From assembly GCF_010501015.1 (NCBI RefSeq), contig NZ_QVML01000016.1:40708-104707 (forward strand): 64,000 nt of DNA, given 5' to 3'. Below the pieces are notes generated by a model, which was not told the DNA's origin, did no database searches, and was given only the letters and a program-made list of their open reading frames with translations. A program made the translations under genes and the position numbers. This document shows, piece after piece, positions 43,442 to 52,427 of the stretch. The first letter of the stretch is position 1, and the number at the start of each line of letters is the position of its first letter. Source of the stretch: Bacteroides sp. 214 (GTDB lineage Bacteria > Bacteroidota > Bacteroidia > Bacteroidales > Bacteroidaceae).

Positions 43442-43487
43442 TATTATCCGCCCAATAGAGTAATACATACTCCAAATGGAGTTTGAT

Positions 43488-43575
43488 GGAATAGGTCTTC
43501 ACCTTCACAAAACGCTGTAACTTTATGCTGGTGAGTGAGTTACGTGTGAAGACCCTCTCTTTTATCCTTCACAGC
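43488..43575 (+). repeat. dispersed terminator-like repeat, copy 1
   Basis: GGTCTTCAC (43494-43502) pairs with GTGAAGACC (43546-43554), followed by CTCTTTTAT. An inner GTAACT/AGTTAC stem lies within. About 90 bp match 63474-63561 without indels (constant offset 19,986), and both copies lie shortly after a stop codon. Confidence 0.85.
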
Positions 43576-43593
43576 TTCTTCACGGGAATTTCT

Positions 43594-43669
43594 CAGTGTA
43601 TTTTACATCAAAAATCAGTGAGAAACGATCAAAAAATCAGTGAGAAACGAAGTGAAAATCAGTGAGAAA
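43594..43669. repeat. phased array F1 (CAGTGAGAAA, period 22 bp, 4 copies)
   Basis: CAGTG starts at 43594, 43616, 43638 and 43660, exactly 22 bp apart. The last three extend to CAGTGAGAAA. It lies between the terminator-like repeat and array F2. Confidence 0.88.
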
Positions 43670-43676
43670 ATAAGCT

Positions 43677-43798
43677 GCCTGTACTTCTTCGGTTATCAGC
43701 CATAGCTTCAATGATTGTCCGCCTATGGCTCGTGCCCTGTCAGCCATAGTCTCATGACTCGTCAGCCTATGGCTCATGACTCGTCAGCCATAGTCAAA
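43677..43798. repeat. phased palindrome array F2 (GCCATAG/GCCTATGG, period 22 bp, 5-6 copies)
   Basis: GCC starts at 43699, 43721, 43743, 43765 and 43787, exactly 22 bp apart, with the word alternating between CCATAG and CCTATGG; a weak copy sits at 43677. Between words there is a second palindrome, TGACTCGTCA. A unit read on the plus strand matches array E read on the minus strand at 17 of 22 positions. Confidence 0.9.
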
Positions 43799-43830
43799 AA
43801 AGTAATTCCACCATATAAGAAACAAAAAAA

Positions 43831-43854
43831 GGGATGCACCTTTCGGCACATCCC
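43831..43854 (-). terminator. terminator of nifJ
   Basis: GGGATG (43831-43836) pairs with CATCCC (43849-43854), with an inner CC/GG pair around TTTC. Minus-strand T residues follow. Confidence 0.85.
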
Positions 43855-43883
43855 TGATTCTATTTATTGAAGTAACTTCTTAA

Positions 43884-46800
43884 TTACTCGGCAGCATCAC
43901 CAAATGTTTGGTTTGCTAAGCGTTTGTAATTGTTGTATCTCCATTTTGCATTTGCTTCGGCTGCTTGGAATAATTCAACAGCTTCGGCTGGGTATTGTTT
44001 CAACAATGAAGTGTAACGAACTTCACCCTTTAAGAAGTCTTGGAACTTAGACCACTCGGGCTCTTTAGAGTCGAGCATGAATGGGTTCTTTCCTTCGGCT
44101 TCCAAAGCTGGGTTGAAACGCCACAAATGCCAGTAACCACTTTCTACCGCACGTTCTTCTTCGGCTTGCGATTTGCCCATACCGGCTCTCAAACCGTGGT
44201 TGATACAAGGTGCGTAAGCAATAATCAATGATGGTCCCGGATATGCTTCTGCTTCGCGGATAGCCTTCAAAGTTTGTGCTTGGTCGGCACCCATAGCGAT
44301 TTGAGCAACATATACGTAGCCGTAAGTTGTAGCCATCAAACCAAGATCTTTCTTACGAATTTTCTTGCCCGAAGCAGCAAACTTAGCGATTGCACCTACT
44401 GGGGTAGCTTTTGACGATTGTCCACCTGTGTTTGAGTAAACTTCGGTATCGAGTACCAGGATGTTTACATTCTCGCCGGTAGAAATCACGTGGTCAAGAC
44501 CACCGTAACCAATATCATACGAAGCACCGTCACCACCGATAATCCATTGTGAACGTTTTACTAAGTATTGTTTCAAATCGTAGATACCTTTGCAGATGTC
44601 GCATTTATCTTTTGTAGCTTCTAGCATCGGAATGATCTTCGCTGCCAACTCTTTGCTCTTTTCAGCATCGTTCATGTTTTCAATCCATGCTGTGTAAAGC
44701 TCTTTGTTTTCAGCAGGACAGCTATCAGAAGCAAGTGCCTGGTTCATCAAGATAATAATGCGTTCGCGCATTTTCTTGTTAGCCAGCTCCATACCTAAAC
44801 CATATTCGCAGAAGTCTTCGAACAGTGAGTTAGCCCAAGCCGGACCTTGTCCTGCATCGTTCATAGTATAAGGAGTAGATGGCACAGAACCCGAGTAGAT
44901 AGAGGTACAACCTGTTGCATTAGCTACTATCTGACGGTCGCCAAACAACTGAGTTACCAACTTCACGTATGGAGTTTCTCCACAACCCGAACAAGCTCCC
45001 GAGAATTCAAACAATGGTGTAGCAAACTGTGAGTTCTTCACGTTTGATGCTACATCTACCAAGTGTTGTTTAGTCTTCACTTGTTTTGTACAGTAATCCC
45101 AGTTAGCAGCTTCTGCCAATTGAGTATCAAGTGGTTGCATAGAAAGAGCTTTGCCGCCTTTCTTAGGATTACCCGGACAAACATCCTCACAGTTACCACA
45201 ACCTAAACAGTCTAGTGGATCAACTTGGATACGGAATGTCATGTCTGCAAATTGCTTACCAACAGCTTTCAATGAAGGGAAGTTAGCACCTTTTTGCTCT
45301 TCGGCATCCAGTACGAACGGACGGATAGCAGCGTGAGGACAAACGTATGCACACTTGTTACATTGAATACAAGTTTCAGGATTCCATTCAGGAACGAAAG
45401 CAGCTACACCGCGTTTTTCGTATTGAGAAGTTCCTTGATTCCATGTTCCGTCTTCGCGACCTTTGAATGCAGATACCGGAAGTAAGTCTCCGTCTTGTGC
45501 ATTGATAGGGAATACCACTTCGTTGATGAAAGCCGGATTGTCGTTAGCTTCCACTTCGTCGTTAGGTAAGTTAGCCCATGCTGGGTCAATAGTAAGTTGC
45601 TTGTATTCGCCACCACGATCTACTGCAGCGTAGTTCATGTTTACTATGCTTTCGCCCTTGTTTCCGTAAGACTTCACAATGAATTTCTTCATTTGCTCAA
45701 TAGCCAAGTCTACCGGAATAACCTGAGTGATACGGAAGAATGCTGATTGCAAGATGGTGTTGGTGCGGTTGCCCAAGCCAATTTCCATTGCAATTTCAGT
45801 AGCATTAATGTAGTATGTTGTAATGTTATTCTTTGCCAGGTAGCGTTTTACGCGGTTAGGTAAATGCTTACCCAATTCTTCTCCACTCCAGATGGTGTTC
45901 AAAAGGAATGTACCGTTTGGACGAAGACCACGTGTTACGTCATACATCTTCAAGTAAGCTTGTACGTGGCAAGCTACGAAGTTAGGTGTATTTACCAAAT
46001 AAGTAGAACGAATAGGATGGTCGCCAAAGCGAAGGTGTGAGCAGGTAAAACCGCCCGACTTCTTAGAGTCGTACGAGAAGTATGCCTGGCAATATTTATT
46101 AGTGTTATCACCAATAATTTTAATTGAGTTCTTGTTAGCACCTACTGTACCATCAGCTCCCAATCCGTAGAATTTAGCTTCGTACATTCCTTCGCCACCA
46201 AGTGCGATTTCTTCTTTTTGAGGAAGAGAGGTAAATGTAACATCATCAACAATACCAAAGGTAAAGTGATTCTTTGGTTCGGGCAATGCCAAGTTTTCAA
46301 ATACAGAGATGATTTGAGCAGGAGTAGTATCTTTTGAAGAAAGACCGTAACGACCACCTACGATTACCGGCGCGTTTTCTGTTCCATAGAAACAGTCTTT
46401 TACGTCCAGATAAAGTGGTTCGCCGTTTGCTCCCGGTTCTTTTGTTCTGTCCAAAACAGCGATACGTTTCGCAGTTTTAGGCACAGCAGCCAAGAAGTGT
46501 TTTGCAGAGAATGGACGGTACAAGTGTACGGCAACCAAACCTACTTTTTCGCCTTCGGCACGCATGTGGTCAATAGCTTCGCGAGCAGCTTCTGTTACTG
46601 AACCCATAGCGATAATTACACGGTCAGCATCTTCTGCACCGTAATAGTCAAACAAGCCATATTTACGTCCGGTAATAGCCGAAAGTTCGTTCATGTATTC
46701 TTCTACGATAGCAGGAACAGCATCATAGTACGAATTGCACGACTCTCTGTGTTGGAAATAAACATCAGGATTTTCGGCCATACCACGAGCAACAGGTGCA

Positions 46801-47438
46801 TTGGGGTTCAATGCGCGTTGACGGAATTCAGCCAATACTTTTTGGTCAATAAGGTGAGCCAAATCTTCGTTTTCGAGTACTTCAATCTTTTGGATTTCGT
46901 GTGAAGTACGGAAGCCATCAAAGAAGTTTACGAAAGGAACGCGAGCTTTAAGCGTAGAAAGATGCGCTACAGCGGCAAGGTCCATAACTTCTTGTACAGA
47001 ACCTTCGGCAAGCATAGCGAAACCTGTTTGGCGAGTAGCCATAACGTCTTGGTGGTCACCAAAGATAGAAAGTGCATGAGATGCCAATGCGCGAGCCGAT
47101 ACGTGGAATACGCAAGGAAGCAACTCACCGGCAATTTTGTACATATTCGGGATCATCAATAACAGACCCTGAGAAGCTGTGTACGTAGTAGTCAACGCAC
47201 CTGCCTGAAGTGAACCGTGAAGTGCACCTGCGGCACCACCTTCCGATTGCATTTCTTGTACCAATACTGTTTCGCCGAAGATGTTTTTACGACCTTTTGC
47301 AGCCCACTCGTCTACGTACTCTGCCATAGTCGAAGAAGGGGTGATTGGGTAGATAGCAGCAACTTCAGAGAACATATACGAGATATGCGCAGCTGCCTGA
47401 TTACCATCACATGTTAAAAACTTTTTTTGTTTAGCCAT
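43884..47438 (-). CDS. nifJ: pyruvate:ferredoxin (flavodoxin) oxidoreductase, single-chain
   Basis: A 1,184-residue enzyme that converts pyruvate and CoA to acetyl-CoA, CO2 and reduced ferredoxin. The domains of the four-subunit form are fused in order: N-terminal pyruvate-binding domain (YPITPSSTMAE, about 29-39), gamma-type domain, a ferredoxin insert with two [4Fe-4S] motifs (CIQCNKCAYVCP and CLGCGNCEDVCPGNP, about 685-760), and the thiamine diphosphate domain (GCGETPYVKL and GDGASYDIGYGGLDH). Full length with no lost motif. It is a central enzyme of fermentation and the clearest sign of an anaerobic or microaerobic lifestyle. No good -7 box was found in the 51 bp before its start. Confidence 0.97.
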   Translation of the reverse strand: MAKQKKFLTCDGNQAAAHISYMFSEVAAIYPITPSSTMAEYVDEWAAKGRKNIFGETVLVQEMQSEGGAAGALHGSLQAGALTTTYTASQGLLLMIPNMYKIAGELLPCVFHVSARALASHALSIFGDHQDVMATRQTGFAMLAEGSVQEVMDLAAVAHLSTLKARVPFVNFFDGFRTSHEIQKIEVLENEDLAHLIDQKVLAEFRQRALNPNAPVARGMAENPDVYFQHRESCNSYYDAVPAIVEEYMNELSAITGRKYGLFDYYGAEDADRVIIAMGSVTEAAREAIDHMRAEGEKVGLVAVHLYRPFSAKHFLAAVPKTAKRIAVLDRTKEPGANGEPLYLDVKDCFYGTENAPVIVGGRYGLSSKDTTPAQIISVFENLALPEPKNHFTFGIVDDVTFTSLPQKEEIALGGEGMYEAKFYGLGADGTVGANKNSIKIIGDNTNKYCQAYFSYDSKKSGGFTCSHLRFGDHPIRSTYLVNTPNFVACHVQAYLKMYDVTRGLRPNGTFLLNTIWSGEELGKHLPNRVKRYLAKNNITTYYINATEIAMEIGLGNRTNTILQSAFFRITQVIPVDLAIEQMKKFIVKSYGNKGESIVNMNYAAVDRGGEYKQLTIDPAWANLPNDEVEANDNPAFINEVVFPINAQDGDLLPVSAFKGREDGTWNQGTSQYEKRGVAAFVPEWNPETCIQCNKCAYVCPHAAIRPFVLDAEEQKGANFPSLKAVGKQFADMTFRIQVDPLDCLGCGNCEDVCPGNPKKGGKALSMQPLDTQLAEAANWDYCTKQVKTKQHLVDVASNVKNSQFATPLFEFSGACSGCGETPYVKLVTQLFGDRQIVANATGCTSIYSGSVPSTPYTMNDAGQGPAWANSLFEDFCEYGLGMELANKKMRERIIILMNQALASDSCPAENKELYTAWIENMNDAEKSKELAAKIIPMLEATKDKCDICKGIYDLKQYLVKRSQWIIGGDGASYDIGYGGLDHVISTGENVNILVLDTEVYSNTGGQSSKATPVGAIAKFAASGKKIRKKDLGLMATTYGYVYVAQIAMGADQAQTLKAIREAEAYPGPSLIIAYAPCINHGLRAGMGKSQAEEERAVESGYWHLWRFNPALEAEGKNPFMLDSKEPEWSKFQDFLKGEVRYTSLLKQYPAEAVELFQAAEANAKWRYNNYKRLANQTFGDAAE

Positions 47439-47489
47439 AACTAAATTAAAAATATATTAAGTAAATAAATCATTTATAGGTTGTACATT

Positions 47490-48668
47490 CTAATATAAAA
47501 ATCCAAACAACCAGAGTGGTATTTGGTTTCCTCTACCTATTTCCATTTTATGCATGGCATAGGTTACCTTCGGGTTGTTCTTCACGCGTTGTCCCTCGTA
47601 GCAAATCTTAAAGGGTATATTGTCGTTCACAAGGAACGATATGTTTTTATCACCTTTGTATAGCTTGTGATCTTTGTACATGGTGTTGAGAAAGAACGTG
47701 TCGAGCACATCCTGTTCTTTCACTGTTACCGGATAGATTGAGTACATCAGATTGGTGTTGTGCATCATAATCTTCGCGGGTTTTTTAGGAAACTCTTCAC
47801 CGTGGGGATAAACCATGTTAATTAATCGTGCATCCGCCAGATACTTAATGTAGTTCATGACTGTAGCGCGCGATGTTTGTATGTCGTTAGCCAACTGACT
47901 TACGTTCGGAGCCTTTGGCTCGTCAACAGCCAGTAGATATAATAATTTCTTTATTTTCGATAGGTATTTTAGCTCTATTTGTTTTAACAGAAGTATATCT
48001 ACTTCTATCATCATGTTCATGGTTTTGAGTAGATTTTCCGAGAAATTGCGTTCTTCGAGGAAGAACGGATAAAAGCCATGGTGCAAATAGTCTTGAAAAT
48101 AATTGAGAGGATGAACTTTGGATAACACTGTGCGTGCTATCTGCTCATGATTTTGCAAAATATCATTGAGTGTATAAGCCGGGAAGTCCATACCTGTTTG
48201 AAGGTTTACAAATTCGCGAAACGAAAACCCTCGCAAGTTATAACTCTTAACTATATCGCGAAGTTCAAGGTTCTCTTCTTTCAGGCGCATGACTGATGAG
48301 CCGGTAAAAACGATTTTTAAGTCGGGGTAGAGATCATAACAGGCACGTAGCTCTTTGCTCCAATCGGGATACTTAAAGACTTGGTCAATAAGCAATACTT
48401 TACCGCCTCGCTTGCGAAACTCTCCAGCGAAATCCACAATGGTATTGGCAGAAAAATAGAGATTATTCATGTTGATAAAGAGGCAAGAACGATCTGTTCC
48501 GAAATTTTCTTTAGCATATTGCAGCAAGAATGTAGTTTTCCCAACGCCGCGCGTACCTTTTATACCAATGAGCCTGTCGTTCCAATCAATCTCATTCATG
48601 AGGTCTCTTCGAACGGGCGCTTTGGCGTGTTCTACAAGATATGCATGGGTACGGTAAAATGCTTCCAT
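47490..48668 (-). CDS. AAA ATPase with DUF4143-like C-terminus
   Basis: A 392-residue protein of the family annotated as ATP-binding AAA_14/DUF4143. The Walker A motif GTRGVGKT is at residues 38-45, Walker B is in the KVLLIDQVFKYPDW region, and the arginine-finger/sensor is near IVFTGSS. A winged-helix segment (VSQLANDIQTSRATVMNYI) and the C-terminal domain follow. These are among the commonest unexplained proteins in Bacteroidetes and have been suggested to work in stress or mobile-element contexts, but no function is established. It has its own -7 box at 48691-48698. Confidence 0.85.
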   Translation of the reverse strand: MEAFYRTHAYLVEHAKAPVRRDLMNEIDWNDRLIGIKGTRGVGKTTFLLQYAKENFGTDRSCLFINMNNLYFSANTIVDFAGEFRKRGGKVLLIDQVFKYPDWSKELRACYDLYPDLKIVFTGSSVMRLKEENLELRDIVKSYNLRGFSFREFVNLQTGMDFPAYTLNDILQNHEQIARTVLSKVHPLNYFQDYLHHGFYPFFLEERNFSENLLKTMNMMIEVDILLLKQIELKYLSKIKKLLYLLAVDEPKAPNVSQLANDIQTSRATVMNYIKYLADARLINMVYPHGEEFPKKPAKIMMHNTNLMYSIYPVTVKEQDVLDTFFLNTMYKDHKLYKGDKNISFLVNDNIPFKICYEGQRVKNNPKVTYAMHKMEIGRGNQIPLWLFGFLY

Positions 48669-48690
48669 CTTTATCGGTTTTATCGGCTTG

Positions 48691-48698
48691 CAAATATA
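48691..48698 (-). promoter_or_regulatory. -7 box TATATTTG of the AAA ATPase gene
   Basis: Minus-strand TATATTTG, 23 bp before the ATG at 48668. Confidence 0.6.
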
Positions 48699-48773
48699 AT
48701 TCTTTATTTGCTATTTGCAAAGTAGAGATAGCAAAATGTCGGCTTATTAGATAAGTTTATGTTTTAAAGGCGT

Positions 48774-48781
48774 TATCTTTG
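48774..48781 (+). promoter_or_regulatory. -7 box TATCTTTG of the 48805 gene
   Basis: TATCTTTG lies 23 bp before ATG 48805. Confidence 0.6.
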
Positions 48782-48804
48782 CGTATGCAAAAATATTCTG
48801 CAAC

Positions 48805-50007
48805 ATGAAGAGTCCCAATTTGTATATCTTTAACCCTGATCATGACTTGGCACTTGCCAATAATGATCCTAACTACATGGCGCCCGAGTCGGCGAGAAAG
48901 ATGGCTGCCGAGATGGCGCTGTTGCCTCTTTGGTATGCTGATGCTAACGACTATGTGTTGGCTCCATCAAAATATAATTTGGTCTTTGCGGAAGAGATGC
49001 GCAAGCGATTCCCTCATCTTCCACGGTTAATAACGGAGAAAGAATTGTCGGGTCAATCTTTCAATATTGTGCCATGGGGATGGAATGCTTCACTGAAGAA
49101 CAGACTATTGAAGCTGGGCGTTTCAGAAAGGTTGCTGCCTCCAAAAGAAACATTAGATCTTATTCGTACTTATTCCAACAGAAAATTCGCCTCTGCATTA
49201 CTCCCCAAGCTCTTGATGGACGCTAATTGTTGTGGAGAATCACATTACCTTACCACACTCGAAGAGTTGCGGGAGTTTGTCATGCAACATCCTGACGCTG
49301 TTTTGAAAATGCCTTTGTCGGGTAGCGGAAAAGGACTTTGCTGGTGCAAAGGTAGTTTTGACAAACCAATAGCCAATTGGTGTATTAATGTATTAAAACA
49401 GCAAGGTGGGGTTGTTGCCGAACCAATGTATAAGAAAGTACGTGATTGTTCTATGCTATTTTACAGTGATAAAAACTCTGTACGCTTTTATGGTTATTCA
49501 CTATTTGTAACTTCAAACAAGGGAGTATATACTGGAAATATACAAATGCCCGATGAGCTAATAGAAAAAGAATTAAATACATATGTTGCACAAGAAACTT
49601 TAAGGGCGGTTAGAATGGCTATAGAAAAGGAGCTGTCGCTTGCCCTGCCTTCCTTTTATAATGGCTTTTTAGGTGTGGATATGATGATTTGTAGTGCTTC
49701 TGACAATAGATCTACTTGTTACTTGCATCCTTGCGTGGAGATTAATTTGCGTACGACCATGGGGGTTGTTGCACATAAAATCTGCGATAACTATTTGCAT
49801 CCGGCTTCAATAGGAACATTCCAAATTGATATTGTTAAACCGGGTGTAAGTGTAGCGTTTAACCCTCAAGAAGATGTTGAGAAATTACCATTGGTATATA
49901 CTCAAGAGAAAATTAAAGAAGGATCCTTCCCCTTGGTTCCTGTTACTGCCAGCTCTCAGTATGCAGCTACCGTAGTGGTGCGTAGTCAATTTCCGCAAAT
50001 ACATTGA
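48805..50007 (+). CDS. uncharacterised protein with ATP-grasp-like C-terminal half
   Basis: A 400-residue protein that I cannot name. The first 110 residues (LYIFNPDHDLALANNDPNY, later NIVPWGWNASLKNRLL) look like a pre-ATP-grasp or glycosyl-type domain. The rest has ATP-grasp features: VLKMPLSGSGKGL (a Lys plus glycine-rich loop), GGVVAEPMYKKVRD, and CVEINLRTTMGVVA with the E-x-N pair that binds Mg-ATP. ATP-grasp enzymes join a carboxylate to an amine or thiol. Substrate and pathway are unknown. Its last 22 bp overlap the 3' end of the convergent GHL10 gene. Confidence 0.6.
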   Translation: MKSPNLYIFNPDHDLALANNDPNYMAPESARKMAAEMALLPLWYADANDYVLAPSKYNLVFAEEMRKRFPHLPRLITEKELSGQSFNIVPWGWNASLKNRLLKLGVSERLLPPKETLDLIRTYSNRKFASALLPKLLMDANCCGESHYLTTLEELREFVMQHPDAVLKMPLSGSGKGLCWCKGSFDKPIANWCINVLKQQGGVVAEPMYKKVRDCSMLFYSDKNSVRFYGYSLFVTSNKGVYTGNIQMPDELIEKELNTYVAQETLRAVRMAIEKELSLALPSFYNGFLGVDMMICSASDNRSTCYLHPCVEINLRTTMGVVAHKICDNYLHPASIGTFQIDIVKPGVSVAFNPQEDVEKLPLVYTQEKIKEGSFPLVPVTASSQYAATVVVRSQFPQIH

Positions 50008-51446
50008 GTGGCCTCACTTTCATTCCCAAACCTGTCTACAGCCGAAACCGCGTAATAGGCATAATTCTTCCATGGCAATAAAGGAGCATAGGTGTAATTG
50101 GTCTCTTTAATTCGTTGTGCGATGATATTTATGGGGCTGTCGGTGTCTACTGGAAACGAATCCGAACCATATATAATATAATAAGGAGTGTTGCTTACAT
50201 CATTGTCTGTGGCAGCCTGCCACGAGAGGGTTACATAACCTTCTTGTCGAATTGCAGTAAGGGAGGTGGGAGGAGTAGGAGCTACATTGTCTAGCCATGG
50301 CATAGGAGGTTGAAGCGCCGGAGTCGTGTAATAATGGCTAGCAAGCTTGTCGTAGATACCTTGTGTGTTATTTATTAAAAACTCCACGCGATAGTGTGCT
50401 TTGCCGGCAAGCTGATGCTTGCGGATAAAGCGGAGCTGGCGTTCAATGTCGTCAATACTCCAATTGCCATCATTGGGGTGAAGAAAGTAAATACCCAATC
50501 CGGGAATAATATGACGACCGTTGCTCTGCTCCTGCCAGTCGAGTGCAAAGGGGAAAAAATCGTTTTCGCGGAAGTACATCATAGGGTAAATCTGGTCTTG
50601 TATACCTTCGGAAAGCCACTGCTGTACATCTTGGTGTACAGTGTGGTAGGCGTTCCAATTTTTGGATGGGTATCTTGTGGTATCGCGAAACTTCCCTACA
50701 GGCGAAGTGCTAACCTTTACCCACGGTTTTTTTGCTTTTACACCTTTATATATATGACGCACTATTTCAGTGATGTTATCTCGTCTCCATTGGGTGATAC
50801 TCTTACCTTTGCCATACTGCTTGAACTCCTTTGCGTCGGCAAAACCTTGCATATTTTCAGGATAGCGCAGGTAATCCAGATGGATACCGTCTATGTCGTA
50901 ATTGTCTACAATCTCGTTTGCCAACTCCATCAGGTATTCTTTGGTTTTTGGATTGCCGGGATTGAGGTACCAGTTACCCCGTTGTCTTACGCAAATGCCT
51001 GAGCTCTTTTTTGTAACCGACCGTGCGCCAAGGCTCGCCACTTGTTTGTTATTTCCCAAAGGAATACCCACAATCCACGCATGACATTCCATTCCTCGCT
51101 TGTGACATTCTTCAACGACAAATTTCAGTGGGTCGTATCCGGGTGTCTTTCCTACTTTCCCTGTAAGTAATGCGCTATACGACTCAATAGCAGATTTGTA
51201 AAATACATCCCCCCGCGTACGAGCTTGAAAAAGCACGGTGTTGAAGTTGGCTTCCTGTAGCTTATCGAGTATTTGCAGTAATTCTTCTTGTTGTTTCTTT
51301 GTTTGTGCAGTGGAAGTTGCACGCGTCTTTGGCCAGTCTAAAGCGTATGCTGTAGTTATCCAGGCAGCCCTTACTTCGTATTTGGGCTGGGCGGTCATTA
51401 CCATTGAAAACAATGAAAGAAAAAATAAGAGAAAGAATTTGTGCAT
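49986..51446 (-). CDS. glycosyl-hydrolase-like protein GHL10 (DUF187), exported, copy 1
   Basis: A 486-residue protein with a signal peptide (1-19, ending MTA-Q) and a GHL10/DUF187 barrel (about 20-360): EVRAAWITTAYALDWP, FNTVLFQARTRGDVFY, CHKRGMECHAWI and DNYDIDGIHLDYLRYP. A fibronectin-III-like domain (about 390-480) follows. The family resembles amylase-type glycosidases and includes YngK; peptidoglycan or polysaccharide is a probable substrate. A paralogue is encoded at 55313 on the other side of uvrA in the opposite orientation. A -7 box TAACTTTG (51471-51478) precedes it. Confidence 0.92.
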   Translation of the reverse strand: MHKFFLLFFLSLFSMVMTAQPKYEVRAAWITTAYALDWPKTRATSTAQTKKQQEELLQILDKLQEANFNTVLFQARTRGDVFYKSAIESYSALLTGKVGKTPGYDPLKFVVEECHKRGMECHAWIVGIPLGNNKQVASLGARSVTKKSSGICVRQRGNWYLNPGNPKTKEYLMELANEIVDNYDIDGIHLDYLRYPENMQGFADAKEFKQYGKGKSITQWRRDNITEIVRHIYKGVKAKKPWVKVSTSPVGKFRDTTRYPSKNWNAYHTVHQDVQQWLSEGIQDQIYPMMYFRENDFFPFALDWQEQSNGRHIIPGLGIYFLHPNDGNWSIDDIERQLRFIRKHQLAGKAHYRVEFLINNTQGIYDKLASHYYTTPALQPPMPWLDNVAPTPPTSLTAIRQEGYVTLSWQAATDNDVSNTPYYIIYGSDSFPVDTDSPINIIAQRIKETNYTYAPLLPWKNYAYYAVSAVDRFGNESEATQCICGN

Positions 51447-51470
51447 ACTTATTTTTCATTAAAAACTCTA

Positions 51471-51528
51471 CAAAGTTAGCAAAATGGTCGTTTAGTTTAC
51501 GATTATTCGGTTGATTGTCTTATTTTTG
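51471..51528. promoter_or_regulatory. divergent promoters between GHL10 copy 1 and the 51580 gene
   Basis: Minus-strand TAACTTTG at 51478-51471 serves the GHL10 gene. Plus-strand TATTTTTG at 51521-51528 serves the 51580/51816 pair. Confidence 0.55.
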
Positions 51529-51579
51529 CTTAGTTTTTAACGCGTAAGAAATCAGTATGATTCCGTAAACAAAAATAAA

Positions 51580-51798
51580 ATGAAAAAGAAACTAAAGAAA
51601 TCTACTTGGCTTGCACTTGCCTTGCTTATTTATGTAACAGCAATGGCTGTTTACTTCCTGCCACGCAATACAGAGATTGGCGATACGGAGAAGTACATCA
51701 CGCTAGCTGCTTCCTACGTAATTGTTGCTGCTTTGTGGTTTGTACTCCGCAAAAAAGAGCAATTTAAAGAGAGACGAGAAAGAGAAAATAATAACTAA
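51580..51798 (+). CDS. small membrane protein (72 aa)
   Basis: It has a lysine-rich start (MKKKLKKSTW), two membrane helices (about 10-27 and 41-58) separated by a short extracytoplasmic loop RNTEIGDTEKY, and a strongly charged C-terminal tail (RKKEQFKERRERENNN). No family recognised with confidence. It is followed 17 bp later by the barrel protein gene and probably shares its transcript. Confidence 0.7.
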   Translation: MKKKLKKSTWLALALLIYVTAMAVYFLPRNTEIGDTEKYITLAASYVIVAALWFVLRKKEQFKERRERENNN

Positions 51799-51815
51799 TT
51801 AAAAACGAAGAAACA

Positions 51816-52310
51816 ATGAAGAAAATTATGATCATTTGCTGTCTGTTGGTGGCATCGCTGTCGGCTCACGCACAGTTTGAACAAGGAAAATGGATTGTAA
51901 ACCCCTCGATAACAGGTTTGGACTTATCGCATAGCAAGGGTAGCGATACTACCTTTGGGATTGTAGCGCAAGGAGGTAACTTCTTGATGGATAATGTGGC
52001 ACTTTTGGTAACACTTGGTGCACAGTGGCAAGACTCTTTCGATGTTTATGCATTGGGAGTAGGAGGTCGTTATTATTTCGATAAATGTGGTGTCTATGCA
52101 GGTGTTGGGTTTAAGATGAATCATCTTAGTCTTAGCAATTCTTTAGGTGGTGATTCAGATACCAATTATCTTTTTAACGCCGAAGTAGGCTATGCTTTCT
52201 TTATTACCCGAACTGTAACGATAGAGCCTGCTGTGTACTACGATTTGAATCTGGATGGATTTAAGTATGATAACTTTGGGCTTAAAGTTGGATTTGGAAT
52301 TTATTTCTAA
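51816..52310 (+). CDS. small outer-membrane beta-barrel protein
   Basis: A 164-residue exported protein. The signal peptide (1-20, ending AHA-Q) is followed by about eight amphipathic strands (FGIVAQGGNFLMD, ALLVTLGAQWQ, YALGVGGRYYF, VYAGVGFKMNHL, LFNAEVGYAFF) and a terminal strand FGLKVGFGIYF ending in Phe. This is the size of OmpA/OmpX/OmpW-type eight-stranded barrels or lipid A-modifying barrels, but no catalytic residues are obvious. A strong terminator follows. Confidence 0.78.
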   Translation: MKKIMIICCLLVASLSAHAQFEQGKWIVNPSITGLDLSHSKGSDTTFGIVAQGGNFLMDNVALLVTLGAQWQDSFDVYALGVGGRYYFDKCGVYAGVGFKMNHLSLSNSLGGDSDTNYLFNAEVGYAFFITRTVTIEPAVYYDLNLDGFKYDNFGLKVGFGIYF

Positions 52311-52333
52311 AAGAAGAAGCTATATATATCCTT

Positions 52334-52376
52334 AAGAAACGAGGCTCACTTTCAAGCGAAGTGAGCCTCGTTTCTT
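52334..52376. terminator. bidirectional terminator between the barrel gene and uvrA
   Basis: A perfect 18-bp stem (52334-52351 with 52359-52376) and a 7-base loop between convergent genes. Confidence 0.85.
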
Positions 52377-52427
52377 ATGAAAACAGACTTCATTTAGTGT
52401 AAAAGTGAAGCCCAAAAATAGTACAAA

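Noticed and set aside
47490..48668. AAA ATPase as part of a defence system
   Set aside because: It is alone, with no nuclease, methylase or toxin partner next to it, and this family is widespread in ordinary chromosomal positions.
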